Assembly: GCF_031179285.1 (NCBI RefSeq)
Contig: NZ_JAPSHY010000015.1
Span: forward strand, 19,254-83,253
From: Microbacterium sp.
GTDB lineage: Bacteria > Actinomycetota > Actinomycetes > Actinomycetales > Microbacteriaceae
DNA: 64,000 nucleotides
Direction of reading: 5' to 3'
Made by a program: the position numbers and the translations under genes. This document shows positions 1-7,526 of this stretch, one piece after another. The notes beneath the pieces are model-generated. The model worked only from the letters and a program-made list of their open reading frames with translations, was not told the DNA's origin and made no database searches. Numbering within the stretch: position 1 is the stretch's first letter; each line of letters starts with the position of its first letter.

Positions 1-1
1 T

Positions 2-61
2 GCCGTGGTGATCGAAGCCGGCGGGTACATCATGGACGGGGGATGCCTGCCGGCACAGTGA
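2..61 (+). CDS. C-terminal end of an unidentified protein (partial)
   Basis: An open frame enters from the left edge and stops at TGA 59-61, giving a tail that ends GGCLPAQ. The M23 peptidase gene begins 15 bases later on the same strand, so the two may share a transcript. Nineteen residues are too few to name a family, and the frame itself is uncertain because its start lies outside the window. Confidence 0.35.
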   Translation, partial: AVVIEAGGYIMDGGCLPAQ

Positions 62-76
62 CGCGGTGGCTACCTC

Positions 77-709
77 ATGGAAAGGGATCTGTTGGCCGCA
101 CCACTCGAGGTCAGATACCCGTTCGCCGGGCGATGGCTGGTTCAGAACAGTCCGGCCGATCGGGTGCCCAGCCACGGCACAGCGGTGTTCGCGACCTCGT
201 TCGCCATTGACTTCGTGCCCGTCGATGCCGCGGGTCGCACGGCTCCCGTCCGGTTGGGTTCGCTCGTGCGCTCCGAACCACCCGAGAGGTTCCCCGGTTT
301 CGGACGCGACGTGCTGGCACCTGTTCGAGGAGTCGTGATCGCGACGCACGACGCTGAACACGACCATCACGCGCATCGCGGTCTGCCGTCCATCGGCTAC
401 GCGCTCACCCAGCCTCGTCGGGTGCGAGCGGGCTGGCCGTCGCTCGCCGGAAATCACGTCCTCATCGAGAGCGGCGGCATCGTCGTCGCGCTCTGCCATC
501 TCCAGCGCGGCAGTCTGCGGGTGAGACCAGGACAGGAGGTGGAGGCGGGTGATGTGCTGGGCCGATGCGGGAATTCGGGGAACAGTACCGAGCCGCACCT
601 CCATGTTCAGGCGTTCGACAACCCTGACCCCTCTGCCGCCCGCGCCGTGCCGCTCTCGTTCGGGGGCGTCGTGCCGCGGAACCGCCAGATCATCGACGTC
701 GCCGCGTGA
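77..709 (+). CDS. M23 (LytM-type) metallopeptidase family protein
   Basis: The 210-residue product has the layout of an M23 peptidase, the fold used for cutting peptidoglycan cross-links. HG near residue 33 and AIDF near 43-46 match the first metal-binding region. CHLQ near 143 and GNSGNSTEPHLHVQ near 170-185 match the conserved end, with the HxH pair. No signal peptide or membrane segment is visible, so export or a cytoplasmic, non-lytic role is unresolved; some family members in actinobacteria are plain intracellular proteins. The ATG at 77 is the first in frame and leaves little room for another start. No operon partner follows. Confidence 0.75.
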   Translation: MERDLLAAPLEVRYPFAGRWLVQNSPADRVPSHGTAVFATSFAIDFVPVDAAGRTAPVRLGSLVRSEPPERFPGFGRDVLAPVRGVVIATHDAEHDHHAHRGLPSIGYALTQPRRVRAGWPSLAGNHVLIESGGIVVALCHLQRGSLRVRPGQEVEAGDVLGRCGNSGNSTEPHLHVQAFDNPDPSAARAVPLSFGGVVPRNRQIIDVAA

Positions 710-750
710 TAGCCGCGGGCGGCGCGGCCCGTCATCAAATCTTCGGAATA

Positions 751-803
751 ACTCTGTACGTTGTACGTTGTATAATGTACGCTGATGATCTCGATGAACG
801 GAG
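751..803 (+). promoter_or_regulatory. Promoter with tandem TGTACGT repeats before the SnoaL-like/TetR pair
   Basis: A perfect TATAAT lies at 771-776 and a GGAG ribosome site at 800-803. Overlapping the -10 is a run of TGTACGT, TGTACGT, TGTATAATGTACG (756-781), with GTAC half sites on both sides of the -10. No good -35 is visible. Such a repeat over the -10 is a natural operator for the TetR regulator encoded two genes downstream, which is inference. Confidence 0.5.
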
Positions 804-808
804 AACAG

Positions 809-1237
809 ATGACGGATACAGCAGCAGCGACCGCGGGGGCGGCCTCTCTCGGTGACACGGCGGAGATTCTGGAGTGGTTCGATCGCTACGACGGGCTGGT
901 TCGGTCGGGCGATCTCGAGGGAATGGCCGACATGGCGGCGTTCCCGCTGAACGAGGTCACCGACGACGCCTCCGGCTTCGCGGTCATCGGACAGTGCGAT
1001 CGCGAGAAGTACTTGGCCCAGATGCAGCAGGTCGTGGGGGGCTCGGGCGACGTCGAGATGACCTCGAACCGGCATCCGATCTTCTTGTCGCCGGCACTGT
1101 GCTTCGTCGTCACCGATGCCACCTTCGTGGTCGACGGGGCGCAGACGCAGATGCGGTACGGCGATCTTCTGGTGCGGACGTCCGACGGCTGGAAGTTCCA
1201 GACGATGGTCGCCGGCGGATGGCACGAGCACATGTGA
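809..1237 (+). CDS. SnoaL/NTF2-like fold protein
   Basis: A 142-residue protein with the pattern of the NTF2-like superfamily: an N-terminal helix with WFDRYDGLVRSGDLEGMA, then alternating strands ending in a tryptophan-rich strand (DGWKFQTMVAGGWH). Members bind small hydrophobic ligands or act as isomerases or hydratases, but no catalytic residues can be assigned here. ATG 809 is chosen over the in-frame ATG at 785 because GGAG sits 5 bases before it and 785 lies very close to the -10 box. A TetR gene follows after 33 bases and probably shares the transcript. Confidence 0.6.
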   Translation: MTDTAAATAGAASLGDTAEILEWFDRYDGLVRSGDLEGMADMAAFPLNEVTDDASGFAVIGQCDREKYLAQMQQVVGGSGDVEMTSNRHPIFLSPALCFVVTDATFVVDGAQTQMRYGDLLVRTSDGWKFQTMVAGGWHEHM

Positions 1238-1270
1238 CCGCGGTCGCTCATCTGACGAGAGAATGAGCAG

Positions 1271-2047
1271 GTGAGCGATGCCACCGGTTCCGGAGACCCC
1301 GCAGCGACCCTGAGGCTGCTGTGGCGGTCCCATCTTCCGACCGACCCGAGTCCCCGCCGAGGCCCTCGGCGGGGACTCAGCGTCGAGGCGATCGTCGAAG
1401 AGGCGACGATGCTCGCCGATGCCGACGGTCTGACCGCGCTGACGATGCGCCGGCTGGCGGAGAGGCTCGACGTTCGGCCGATGAGCTTGTACACGTACGT
1501 GCCCGGCCGGGCCGAGCTCCTCGACCTCATGCTCGACGATGCCTACGCCGCCATGCCCCGGCCGCCGTTCGCAGACGTGCCGTGGCAGCAACGGGTTCGT
1601 GCGATTGCCGCCGGCAATCTCGACCTGTTCGAGCGTCACCCGTGGGCTGCCGAACTGTCGACTCAGCGGCCGCCGCTCGGACCAGGGCAGATGGTCAAGT
1701 ACGACTACGAGCTCTCGGCCTTCACCGGCTCGGGTCTGGACGACGTCGCAACCGACGATGCCCTCACCTACCTCCTCGGCTTCGTGCGAAACGCGTCGCG
1801 CGACATTCACAGCGCGCGTGCGAACGAACGGGCAGGCGGCGGCGATGACCAGCAGTGGTGGGATGCCGTCGAGCCGCTGTTCTCGCAGATCGACACGAGC
1901 GCGTACCCGCTCGCCGAGCGCATCGGCGCAGCCGCAGGGGCCGCGCATGCCAGCGCTCATGACGCGCATCACGCGTATCGCTTCGGCCTGGAGCGAACCA
2001 TGGACGCCCTCGAGCAGCTGGCGGCCCGAGCGGCCGAGAACAGCTGA
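1271..2047 (+). CDS. TetR/AcrR-family transcriptional regulator (TetR_C type)
   Basis: The 258-residue product carries a TetR DNA-binding domain at about residues 37-83: GLSVEAIVEEATMLADADGL, then LTMRRLAERLDVRPMSLYTYV, the classic helix-turn-helix with its YTYV end. The remaining ~170 helical residues would bind ligand; the longer N-terminus and layout resemble the tetracycline-repressor C-terminal type. Translation begins at GTG 1271; there is no ATG alternative ahead of the HTH. It follows the SnoaL-like gene by 33 bases and precedes a strong terminator. Ligand unknown. It likely regulates its own operon and perhaps the damaged exporter gene downstream. Confidence 0.85.
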   Translation: MSDATGSGDPAATLRLLWRSHLPTDPSPRRGPRRGLSVEAIVEEATMLADADGLTALTMRRLAERLDVRPMSLYTYVPGRAELLDLMLDDAYAAMPRPPFADVPWQQRVRAIAAGNLDLFERHPWAAELSTQRPPLGPGQMVKYDYELSAFTGSGLDDVATDDALTYLLGFVRNASRDIHSARANERAGGGDDQQWWDAVEPLFSQIDTSAYPLAERIGAAAGAAHASAHDAHHAYRFGLERTMDALEQLAARAAENS

Positions 2048-2076
2048 GCCGGCCGAGCGCAACGCCCGGCATGACA

Positions 2077-2118
2077 AAGGGCGGGTTGTCAGAAGACAAC
2101 TCTCCGCCCTTCTTAATT
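2077..2118 (+). terminator. Rho-independent terminator after the TetR gene
   Basis: Stem arm AAGGGCGGGTTGTC (2077-2090), loop agaa, return arm GACAAC, bulge tct, CCGCCCTT (2104-2111), followed by cttaattta. The 14-bp stem with one bulge and a T-rich tail make this one of the clearest terminators in the window. Confidence 0.85.
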
Positions 2119-2222
2119 TATAGCGCAGGCGGGGGCTTGTGGCAAGACCCCCTGTACCGGGCATGATGGGCGACTGCCCCGACATGACCGTGTGCTCGGG
2201 CGCGCACAGTTCAAGGAGAACC

Positions 2223-3715
2223 ATGCCAGAACGTGACCTCGTCACCCCGCTCCCCGCGACTGGACCTGCCCCGGTCGTCGCGCCGGCGACCGACGACTCG
2301 GCGCGCAATCGCCTCGTCATCTCGCTGCTTCTCGTCTCGGCCTTCGTGGTCATCCTGAATGAGACGATCATGGGAGTGGCGCTTCCCCGTCTGATGAGCG
2401 ACCTCGACATCACCGCGAGTGTGGGTCAATGGCTCACGACGGCGTTCATGCTCACCGTCGCCGTCGTCATCCCGATCACCGGCTTCCTGCTGCAGCGGTA
2501 TTCGACCCGCGCGATCTTCTTCGCGGCGATGGGGTTGTTCAGCGCCGGCACACTCATCTGTGCCGTCGCGCCGGGCTTCGGTCTGCTGTTGGTCGGCCGC
2601 ATCATCCAGGCGAGCGGCACAGCGATCATGATGCCGCTGCTGATGACGACCATCATGACGCTCGTCCCGCCGGCGCGCCGAGGCAGGACCATGGGGAACA
2701 TCTCGATCGTGATGTCGGTCGCACCCGCCGTCGGCCCGACGATCTCCGGACTCATCCTGACATTCTTCGACTGGCGGTGGATGTTCATCTTCGTGCTGCC
2801 GATCGCCGTCGCGGCTCTTCTGCTCGGAGCCGCGCGCATCGTGGACGTCACCGATCCGAAGAAGTCACGCATCGACGCACTCTCGGTGGTGCTGTCCGCC
2901 TTCGCGTTCGCGGGACTCATCTACGGGCTCAGCAGCATCGCCGAAGCAGCACGCGGTCACGAGCTCATCCCCTTCTGGCTGCCGCTGGGAGTGGGTGTGC
3001 TCGCCCTCACCGCGTTCGTACTGCGACAGATCGAGCTGCAACGCCACGACCGGGCCCTTCTCGACCTGCGCGCGTCTTCGGCTCGAGCGGCTTCACGATT
3101 GCGATCGTCATGATGGCGATCGCGATGGCGTCGATGTTCGGAACGCTCATCGTGCTGCCGCTCTACCTGCAGTCGGTGCTCGTCCTCGATCCGCTGGCGA
3201 CCGGGCTCATGCTGTTGCCGGGCAGCCTGCTGATGGGTCTGCTCGGACCCGTCATCGGCCGCATCTACGACAAGCGCGGCCCTCGGCCGCTGCTGATCCC
3301 GGGCACGGTCGTCGTGAGCGCGGCGCTGTGGACGATGGCCACGTTCGGGGTCACCACACCGGTGCCGGTCGTCCTCGTCGCGCACATCGCCCTGTGCGCC
3401 GGACTCGCCCCGATGTTCACGCCGCTGTTCGCCACGGCTCTCGGCTCGCTGCAACCGCAGCTGTACTCGCACGGCTCAGCCGTCATCGGCACCGCGCAGC
3501 AGCTCGCGGGCGCCGCAGGCACGGCGCTGCTCGTCACGGTGCTCACGGCCGTGACCGCGAGCGCCATCGGTTCCGGGGTCGCCGAATCCCGAGCTGATGA
3601 GATGGGCGTACGCGCGGCCTTCCTCGCCGGGGCGATCGTTTCGCTCGTCTCGATCGCGATGGGGTTCTTCGTCCGCCGAACCGTGGATGCCGACACGGAA
3701 GGGCCCGCGCAGTAA
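2223..3715 (+). pseudogene. DHA2-type MFS multidrug exporter, frameshifted
   Basis: Two overlapping frames together encode a complete 14-helix DHA2-family proton-coupled drug exporter of about 496 residues. The first frame runs from ATG 2223 (AGGAG 2214-2218) and carries the N-terminal helices, RIIQASGTAIMMPLL, and GP near the end of helix 5. It ends uselessly at 3113. The second frame continues correctly from SGFTIAIVMMAIAM to the stop at 3715. The join is at GCGCGCG 3068-3074. Removing one GC unit restores LLDLRVFGSSGFTIA, a typical family sequence. The change is therefore a 2-base expansion of a GC repeat, either a true null mutation, a phase-variable tract or an assembly error. The upstream TetR may be its regulator. 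Confidence 0.85.
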
Positions 3716-3756
3716 TCGCCTCGCGCATCAGCTCGGCGCTAGCCGCGCTCGCCGCG

Positions 3757-4116
3757 GTGCTGGCGATCCTGGCCGGAGCGACCAGCGTGCTCTCGCTCGC
3801 GTCACTCGATGAATCGGTGCTCATGGCCGAGATCTGGCGGGCCATCGGCCTGCTCACGTTCGCCGGAATCTTCACCTTCATCGCGTTCCGCCCGATGACA
3901 TCGCCAGCCCTCTGGCTCATCGTCATCGCCAACAAGCTCGTGCTCACCGCGGCGGCCCTGGGGCTGGGAGCCGGGATTCCCGGTGCACTCGAGGCAGTGG
4001 CCTGGGACGGCGCGCTCGTGATCATCCTGGGCGCGGGCTTCGCCGCATCCCTGGTTGCGCGACGCGTGCCAGACGGGGTGACTCGGTGGCGCGCTACAGA
4101 GCGATCGCGAGGGTGA
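3757..4116 (+). CDS. Small integral membrane protein of unknown function
   Basis: A 119-residue hydrophobic protein with about four predicted membrane segments (residues 1-20, 26-46, 51-74, 82-103) and a basic tail. No family recognised. GTG 3757 is the only conventional start, but it has no ribosome site and the reading frame is open back to 3715 with plausible membrane-signal sequence (ISSALAALAAVLAILAGA), so the true start may be a rare codon just after the exporter stop. The 3' end overlaps the convergent GNAT gene by 23 bases. The exporter frame ends 41 bases upstream, so co-transcription is likely. Confidence 0.5.
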   Translation: MLAILAGATSVLSLASLDESVLMAEIWRAIGLLTFAGIFTFIAFRPMTSPALWLIVIANKLVLTAAALGLGAGIPGALEAVAWDGALVIILGAGFAASLVARRVPDGVTRWRATERSRG

Positions 4117-4567
4117 GGTCGTCGACCTTCCTTCCCTCGATCACGAATCGGCCGGGCACGCGCTCGAGCTCCACGAAGCCGGCGCGTCGATAGAGCTCGA
4201 GAGCCACGTGATTCGACCCGAGAACCTTCAGGTCCGCGCGCGTGTAACCTCTGGTTCTCGCTTCTGCGAGCGCCGCCGAGAGCAGACCCTGACCGATCCC
4301 CGCGCGGCGTGCTCGTCTATCGACGGCGAGACCAGCCAGGCGGACAGTCGAGTCGTCGATTCGCCGCAGCTTCACGTATCCCAGCACGATGCCTGTTCGT
4401 TGCGCCACGAGCACGTCGGCCGGGGACGTTCGGGTCTGCTCGCCGAAGAAAGGACGAGAGCGTTCCCAGAGCGGTGACGGAGAGTTCACCGGTGCCCAGG
4501 ATTCGTAGTCGATGCGCGCCAATTCGGCATCATCTGCGACGTTCGCCGTTCGAATCACAGCATCCAC
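4094..4567 (-). CDS. GNAT-family N-acetyltransferase
   Basis: The 157-residue product is one GNAT domain, transferring an acetyl group from acetyl-CoA to an amine. VRLAGLAVDRRARRAGIGQGLLSAAL is the core with motif A (RRAGIG, the Q/RxxGxG/A pyrophosphate loop), and NHVALELYRRAGF is motif B with the usual Tyr in ELYRRAGF. The substrate cannot be read from the sequence; such stand-alone enzymes act on amino acids, drugs or protein N-termini. Start ATG 4567. It converges on the small membrane protein gene with a 23-base overlap, and its 51-base gap to the sigma-factor gene carries no obvious terminator. Confidence 0.85.
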   Translation of the reverse strand: MDAVIRTANVADDAELARIDYESWAPVNSPSPLWERSRPFFGEQTRTSPADVLVAQRTGIVLGYVKLRRIDDSTVRLAGLAVDRRARRAGIGQGLLSAALAEARTRGYTRADLKVLGSNHVALELYRRAGFVELERVPGRFVIEGRKVDDLTLAIAL

Positions 4568-4618
4568 GGGGTGAGAGTCTAAAGGCTGCTCCGGGTGTCG
4601 AGGTGACCTGATGAAGCG

Positions 4619-5188
4619 CTACGCCACCCGGTACTCGAGCAGACCTTCACGGACGGCAGCTCGAGCTCGATGCAAGCGTGACTTCATGGCCGGGATGCTC
4701 AGACCGAGGTGGGCGGCGACGTGCGTGCCGGAAAAGCCGTATGCGTCACGAAGAAGAAGAACATGACGTTGATCGTCCGGCAGTTGCGCGACGAGCACCG
4801 CGATGCGCTCGCTTGCAAGGCGTCGGACCACCTCGTCCTCGGTCGACTGGACTCCCGGCAGCTGGTCGGCCACGTCGATCGACTCGTGCCGCCACCGGCG
4901 GCCCGCGGCGATGCGGCGCAGGCATTCATTGCGGACGATTCGGTACATCCACCCGGCGAGGGCAGCAGGAGCGCGTAGTGTTCCGACCTTGCGATACAGG
5001 ATGAGCAGCGCTTCCTGAGTCGCGTCCTCCGCGTCCTGCTCGCTATGACAGACCGCTCTGGCGAACCGGAGGACGTGGGGGTGAGAGGTGGCCACCACGG
5101 CGGTGAGCGCATCGACGTCGCCGCCCTGCGCCGAGACGACAGTGCCGTCTGGTGGCCAGGTGCTTGCATTCGTCGTCACGATCGGCAC
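4619..5188 (-). CDS. ECF-type RNA polymerase sigma factor
   Basis: A 189-residue sigma-70-family factor of the extracytoplasmic-function class. Region 2 spans about residues 35-95 (LRFARAVCHSEQDAEDATQEALL, then GWMYRIVRNECLRR). Region 4 spans 133-183 (LPDDQRHVLLLRDAYGFSGTHVAAHLGLSIPAMKSRLHRAR) with the HTH that reads the -35 box. GTG 5188 starts one base after the redoxin stop codon; GTG 5179 is an alternative. No anti-sigma gene lies nearby. The upstream redoxin, carrying a CxxC, is the obvious candidate to tie the factor's activity to redox state, which is inference. Confidence 0.88.
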   Translation of the reverse strand: MPIVTTNASTWPPDGTVVSAQGGDVDALTAVVATSHPHVLRFARAVCHSEQDAEDATQEALLILYRKVGTLRAPAALAGWMYRIVRNECLRRIAAGRRWRHESIDVADQLPGVQSTEDEVVRRLASERIAVLVAQLPDDQRHVLLLRDAYGFSGTHVAAHLGLSIPAMKSRLHRARAAVREGLLEYRVA

Positions 5189-5189
5189 G

Positions 5190-5660
5190 CTATCTCGCTG
5201 AGGCCTCGAGGGCAACGACGGCCTCGTCGGCGGCTCGTGGCGAGTAACCGCCGGTGGGGACGGTTGCGACCTCCAGATAGCGGATCTCGCCTCCGCGGGC
5301 GATGAGCACGGTGCCGGACTGCTGCATCGAGCCGAAGAGCTTGCGCGTGAGTTCCATGGTCTCGTGCGGCGAGCGCCCGGTGCCTCTGACGACAGCGAAG
5401 GGCAGTCGCTTCCGAGATGCCCATCGAGCCGCCGTATCGGCATCTTCCGGCACCGCGACGAGCACTGTCACGCCGCGCTCGGTGAATCTCGCCGCGCTCG
5501 CCGCCAGGCGCTGGACGTGCCTGTTGCAGACGGGGCACCCGGTGTGTCGCATGAAGTAGATCAGGACTGCGCTCTCGGCGTAAAGGTCTCGAAGGCGGTA
5601 GCTGACCCCGTCAGTGTCGGTCAACGCCAGGTCTGGAACCAGCTGGCCTGCTGCGATCAT
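5190..5660 (-). CDS. AhpC/TSA-type redoxin (peroxiredoxin-like)
   Basis: The 156-residue product has a thioredoxin fold of the AhpC/TSA type: LVPDLALTDTDGVSYRLRDL, then AVLIYFMRHTGCPVCNRHV with Cys42 and Cys45, and later GTVLIARGGEI. Most peroxiredoxins have TxxC rather than CxxC, so this belongs to the redoxin-like branch that may act as a bacterioferritin-comigratory-type peroxidase or a thiol exchanger. Start ATG 5658-5660 is preceded by AGGA. It is the first gene of a two-gene unit with the ECF sigma factor, separated by one base. It is divergent from the reductase gene at 5875. Confidence 0.78.
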   Translation of the reverse strand: MIAAGQLVPDLALTDTDGVSYRLRDLYAESAVLIYFMRHTGCPVCNRHVQRLAASAARFTERGVTVLVAVPEDADTAARWASRKRLPFAVVRGTGRSPHETMELTRKLFGSMQQSGTVLIARGGEIRYLEVATVPTGGYSPRAADEAVVALEASAR

Positions 5661-5782
5661 CTGCTCATCCTCTCGGCTGGGGACGCCCCGGAGTTCGGGG
5701 GTCTCACTGAGAAGAGGCGTGGGAGCCGGAAAAGGATTCGCACCGCGACGACCGTTCCGGCCAAGACCACGCACCGAAAGGT

Positions 5783-5809
5783 AAGTACCGCAGAAAATAG
5801 TGGGTACTT
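5783..5809. promoter_or_regulatory. Inverted repeat AAGTACC-N13-GGTACTT before the imine-reductase-like gene
   Basis: AAGTACC (5783-5789) and GGTACTT (5803-5809) are exact complements with 13 bases between. The site lies in the 214-base divergent gap between the redoxin and the reductase. Its GTAC-rich arms resemble sites used by HxlR-type regulators, but no HxlR gene adjoins it here; the one at 8358 is 2.5 kb away and has a different palindrome of its own. Operator function is inferred. Confidence 0.55.
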
Positions 5810-5874
5810 CCCCTGCACGCCGAGTTCTCGTGACAATGGACGAAACGATCACCACGGCAAGGAGGAGCACACGA

Positions 5875-6783
5875 ATGTCGAACGACAAGCAAGCGGTCAC
5901 GATGATCGGACTGGGTCCGATGGGGCAGGCCATGGCCCGTGCCCTTCTCGCGGCGGGGCATCCGGTCACGGTGTGGAACAGAACGGCCTCGCGTGCGGAT
6001 GACCTCGTCGCCGCCGGCGCCGTCCGCGCCGACAGCCCGGCCGAGGCGCTGCGCGCCAGCCACCTCGTGCTGCTGAGCCTCACCGACTACCAGGCGATGT
6101 GGGACATCCTCGGTGAGCACACCGATGCCCTCAGCGGCCGCACACTCGTGAACCTCAGCTCGGAAGGTCCCGCCAAGACCAGGGCAGCGGCGGAATGGGC
6201 GTCAGCGCACGGTGCGACGCTGATCGTCGGCGGCGTCATGGTGCCGGCGGAGATGATCGGCACCGAGGCGGCGTCGGCGTACTACAGCGGCCCATCGGAC
6301 GTGTTCGAGCGCATCGAGGAGACGCTGTCGGTCATCGCCTCCCCGCTCTACCTCGGCGAGGAGATTTCCCTGGCGCAACTGATGTATCAGGCGCAGCTCC
6401 ACGTGTTCCTCACGAGTCTGTCCGCGCTGATGCAGGCGACGGCGCTGTTGAACTCTGCCGGGATGTCGGCGACCGAGGCACTGCCGCACCTCATCGGCAT
6501 CCACCGGGCGACACCCGAACTCGGCATGGTCGAGGCGATCGGGAAGGACATCGACGCGGGAGTCCACCCTGGCGAGATGGCGACGGCGACGATGATGGGA
6601 GCGACAGCCGATCACATCGTCCAAGCCAGCGAAGAGGCAGGGCTCGATCTCGCCCTTCCCCGTGCCGTGCTCGGTCACTACCGACGGGTGGTGGACGACG
6701 GAAAGGGACAGGACAGCTGGACGCGCATCATCGACGGCATCCGCGATCCGCGCGCCGCGGAAACGGGCGCCGCCACCGCCTGA
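5875..6783 (+). CDS. NAD(P)-binding imine reductase / 6-phosphogluconate dehydrogenase-like protein
   Basis: A 302-residue oxidoreductase of the beta-hydroxyacid dehydrogenase fold. The N-terminal Rossmann domain starts VTMIGLGPMGQAMARALLAAG, with GLGPMG as the dinucleotide loop and VWNR after strand 2, where Asn-Arg favours NADPH. The all-helical C-terminal half (residues ~165-295) resembles the dimerisation domain of imine reductases rather than sugar-acid dehydrogenases, because the usual catalytic lysine motif is not seen. ATG 5875 has AAGGAGG 9 bases before it; the upstream in-frame start at 5800 would run across the palindrome. The physiological substrate is unknown. Confidence 0.8.
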   Translation: MSNDKQAVTMIGLGPMGQAMARALLAAGHPVTVWNRTASRADDLVAAGAVRADSPAEALRASHLVLLSLTDYQAMWDILGEHTDALSGRTLVNLSSEGPAKTRAAAEWASAHGATLIVGGVMVPAEMIGTEAASAYYSGPSDVFERIEETLSVIASPLYLGEEISLAQLMYQAQLHVFLTSLSALMQATALLNSAGMSATEALPHLIGIHRATPELGMVEAIGKDIDAGVHPGEMATATMMGATADHIVQASEEAGLDLALPRAVLGHYRRVVDDGKGQDSWTRIIDGIRDPRAAETGAATA

Positions 6784-7127
6784 GCGCTCGGCGCACCGGT
6801 GCTGCCCTGCTCCCGCACGACCCCGAGTGGGAATGGCCGCCAGGACCAGGAGGCCGCGATGTCGAGCATCCGGTCGCCCGCGCACGACGTCGACTGTCGC
6901 CTCAGAGAGGAAGAAGGACCAGGATCCTCCCGCGTAGTTTTGCGGCATGAATCTTCCGGCGCGCAACACATGAACGGTGATCATGTGAGGCAGAGCTGAG
7001 CGCTCGACTGGCGGCTTGTCGCTGACCTGGCGGCATCCTCCGATCGGCGGATGCCGCCTTCGCTCGACCGAACGAAGATCGCAACGATGGGCGCAGAGCG
7101 CGCCGTCGAAGAAGGGAGAAACGCGTC
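6784..7127. other. Intergenic stretch with one hairpin and no convincing gene
   Basis: The 344 bases hold short open frames with no ribosome sites and no recognisable product. The only structure I see is the GC-rich hairpin at 7029-7058. GGGAGA before 7128 is the ribosome site of the DoxX gene. Confidence 0.6.
7029..7058. terminator. GC-rich hairpin, possible terminator
   Basis: GGCGGCATCC (7029-7038) pairs exactly with GGATGCCGCC (7049-7058) around a 10-base loop, followed by ttcgctc. It lies 245 bases past the reductase gene and 70 before the DoxX gene. The T tract is weak, so it may also be a small dispersed palindrome. Confidence 0.5.
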
Positions 7128-7493
7128 ATGTGGATCGCATACTGGGTGATCACCGGGTCGCTTGCAGCGCTGTTCCTGGCCGCCGGTCTGAGCAAGCTGG
7201 TTCGGTCGAAGGCGGCGCTCGCCGGGGCGGGTATGGGCTACGTCGACGACTTCACGCGCGCTCAGATCAAACTGATCGGAGGCGCAGAGGTCGTGGGCGC
7301 CGCCGGCATGATCCTCCCGGTGCTGCTCGGCATCCTTCCATTCCTCGGCCCCTCCGTCGCCTTCGCGCTGGCATTGCTGATGGTCGGCGCCGCCGTCACC
7401 CATGCTCGCCGCAGCGAGGCCTATGTGGTTCCGTCGGTGCTCGCTGTGCTGTCCGCAGCCGCCGGCGGCCTCGGCGTGATCCTCCTCGGTTGA
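7128..7493 (+). CDS. DoxX-family membrane protein
   Basis: A 121-residue protein with four predicted membrane helices. The N-terminal AYWVITGSLAALFLAAGLSKLV carries the GLSKL motif of DoxX-like proteins, and AQIKLIGGAEVVGAAGMILP the second conserved helix with its Glu. DoxX-family proteins sit in membranes; some associate with oxidoreductases and oxidative-stress proteins, but no reaction is assigned here. GGGAGA before ATG 7128 is the ribosome site. The neighbouring SDR gene converges on it with a 33-base gap. Confidence 0.75.
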   Translation: MWIAYWVITGSLAALFLAAGLSKLVRSKAALAGAGMGYVDDFTRAQIKLIGGAEVVGAAGMILPVLLGILPFLGPSVAFALALLMVGAAVTHARRSEAYVVPSVLAVLSAAAGGLGVILLG

Positions 7494-7526
7494 CGCGGGC
7501 AGTGGTGGCCATCCGCGCTCGCCGCT

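Noticed and set aside
6951..7001. Two tiny frames after the imine-reductase-like gene
   Set aside because: Fewer than ten codons each, no ribosome site and no conservation clue.
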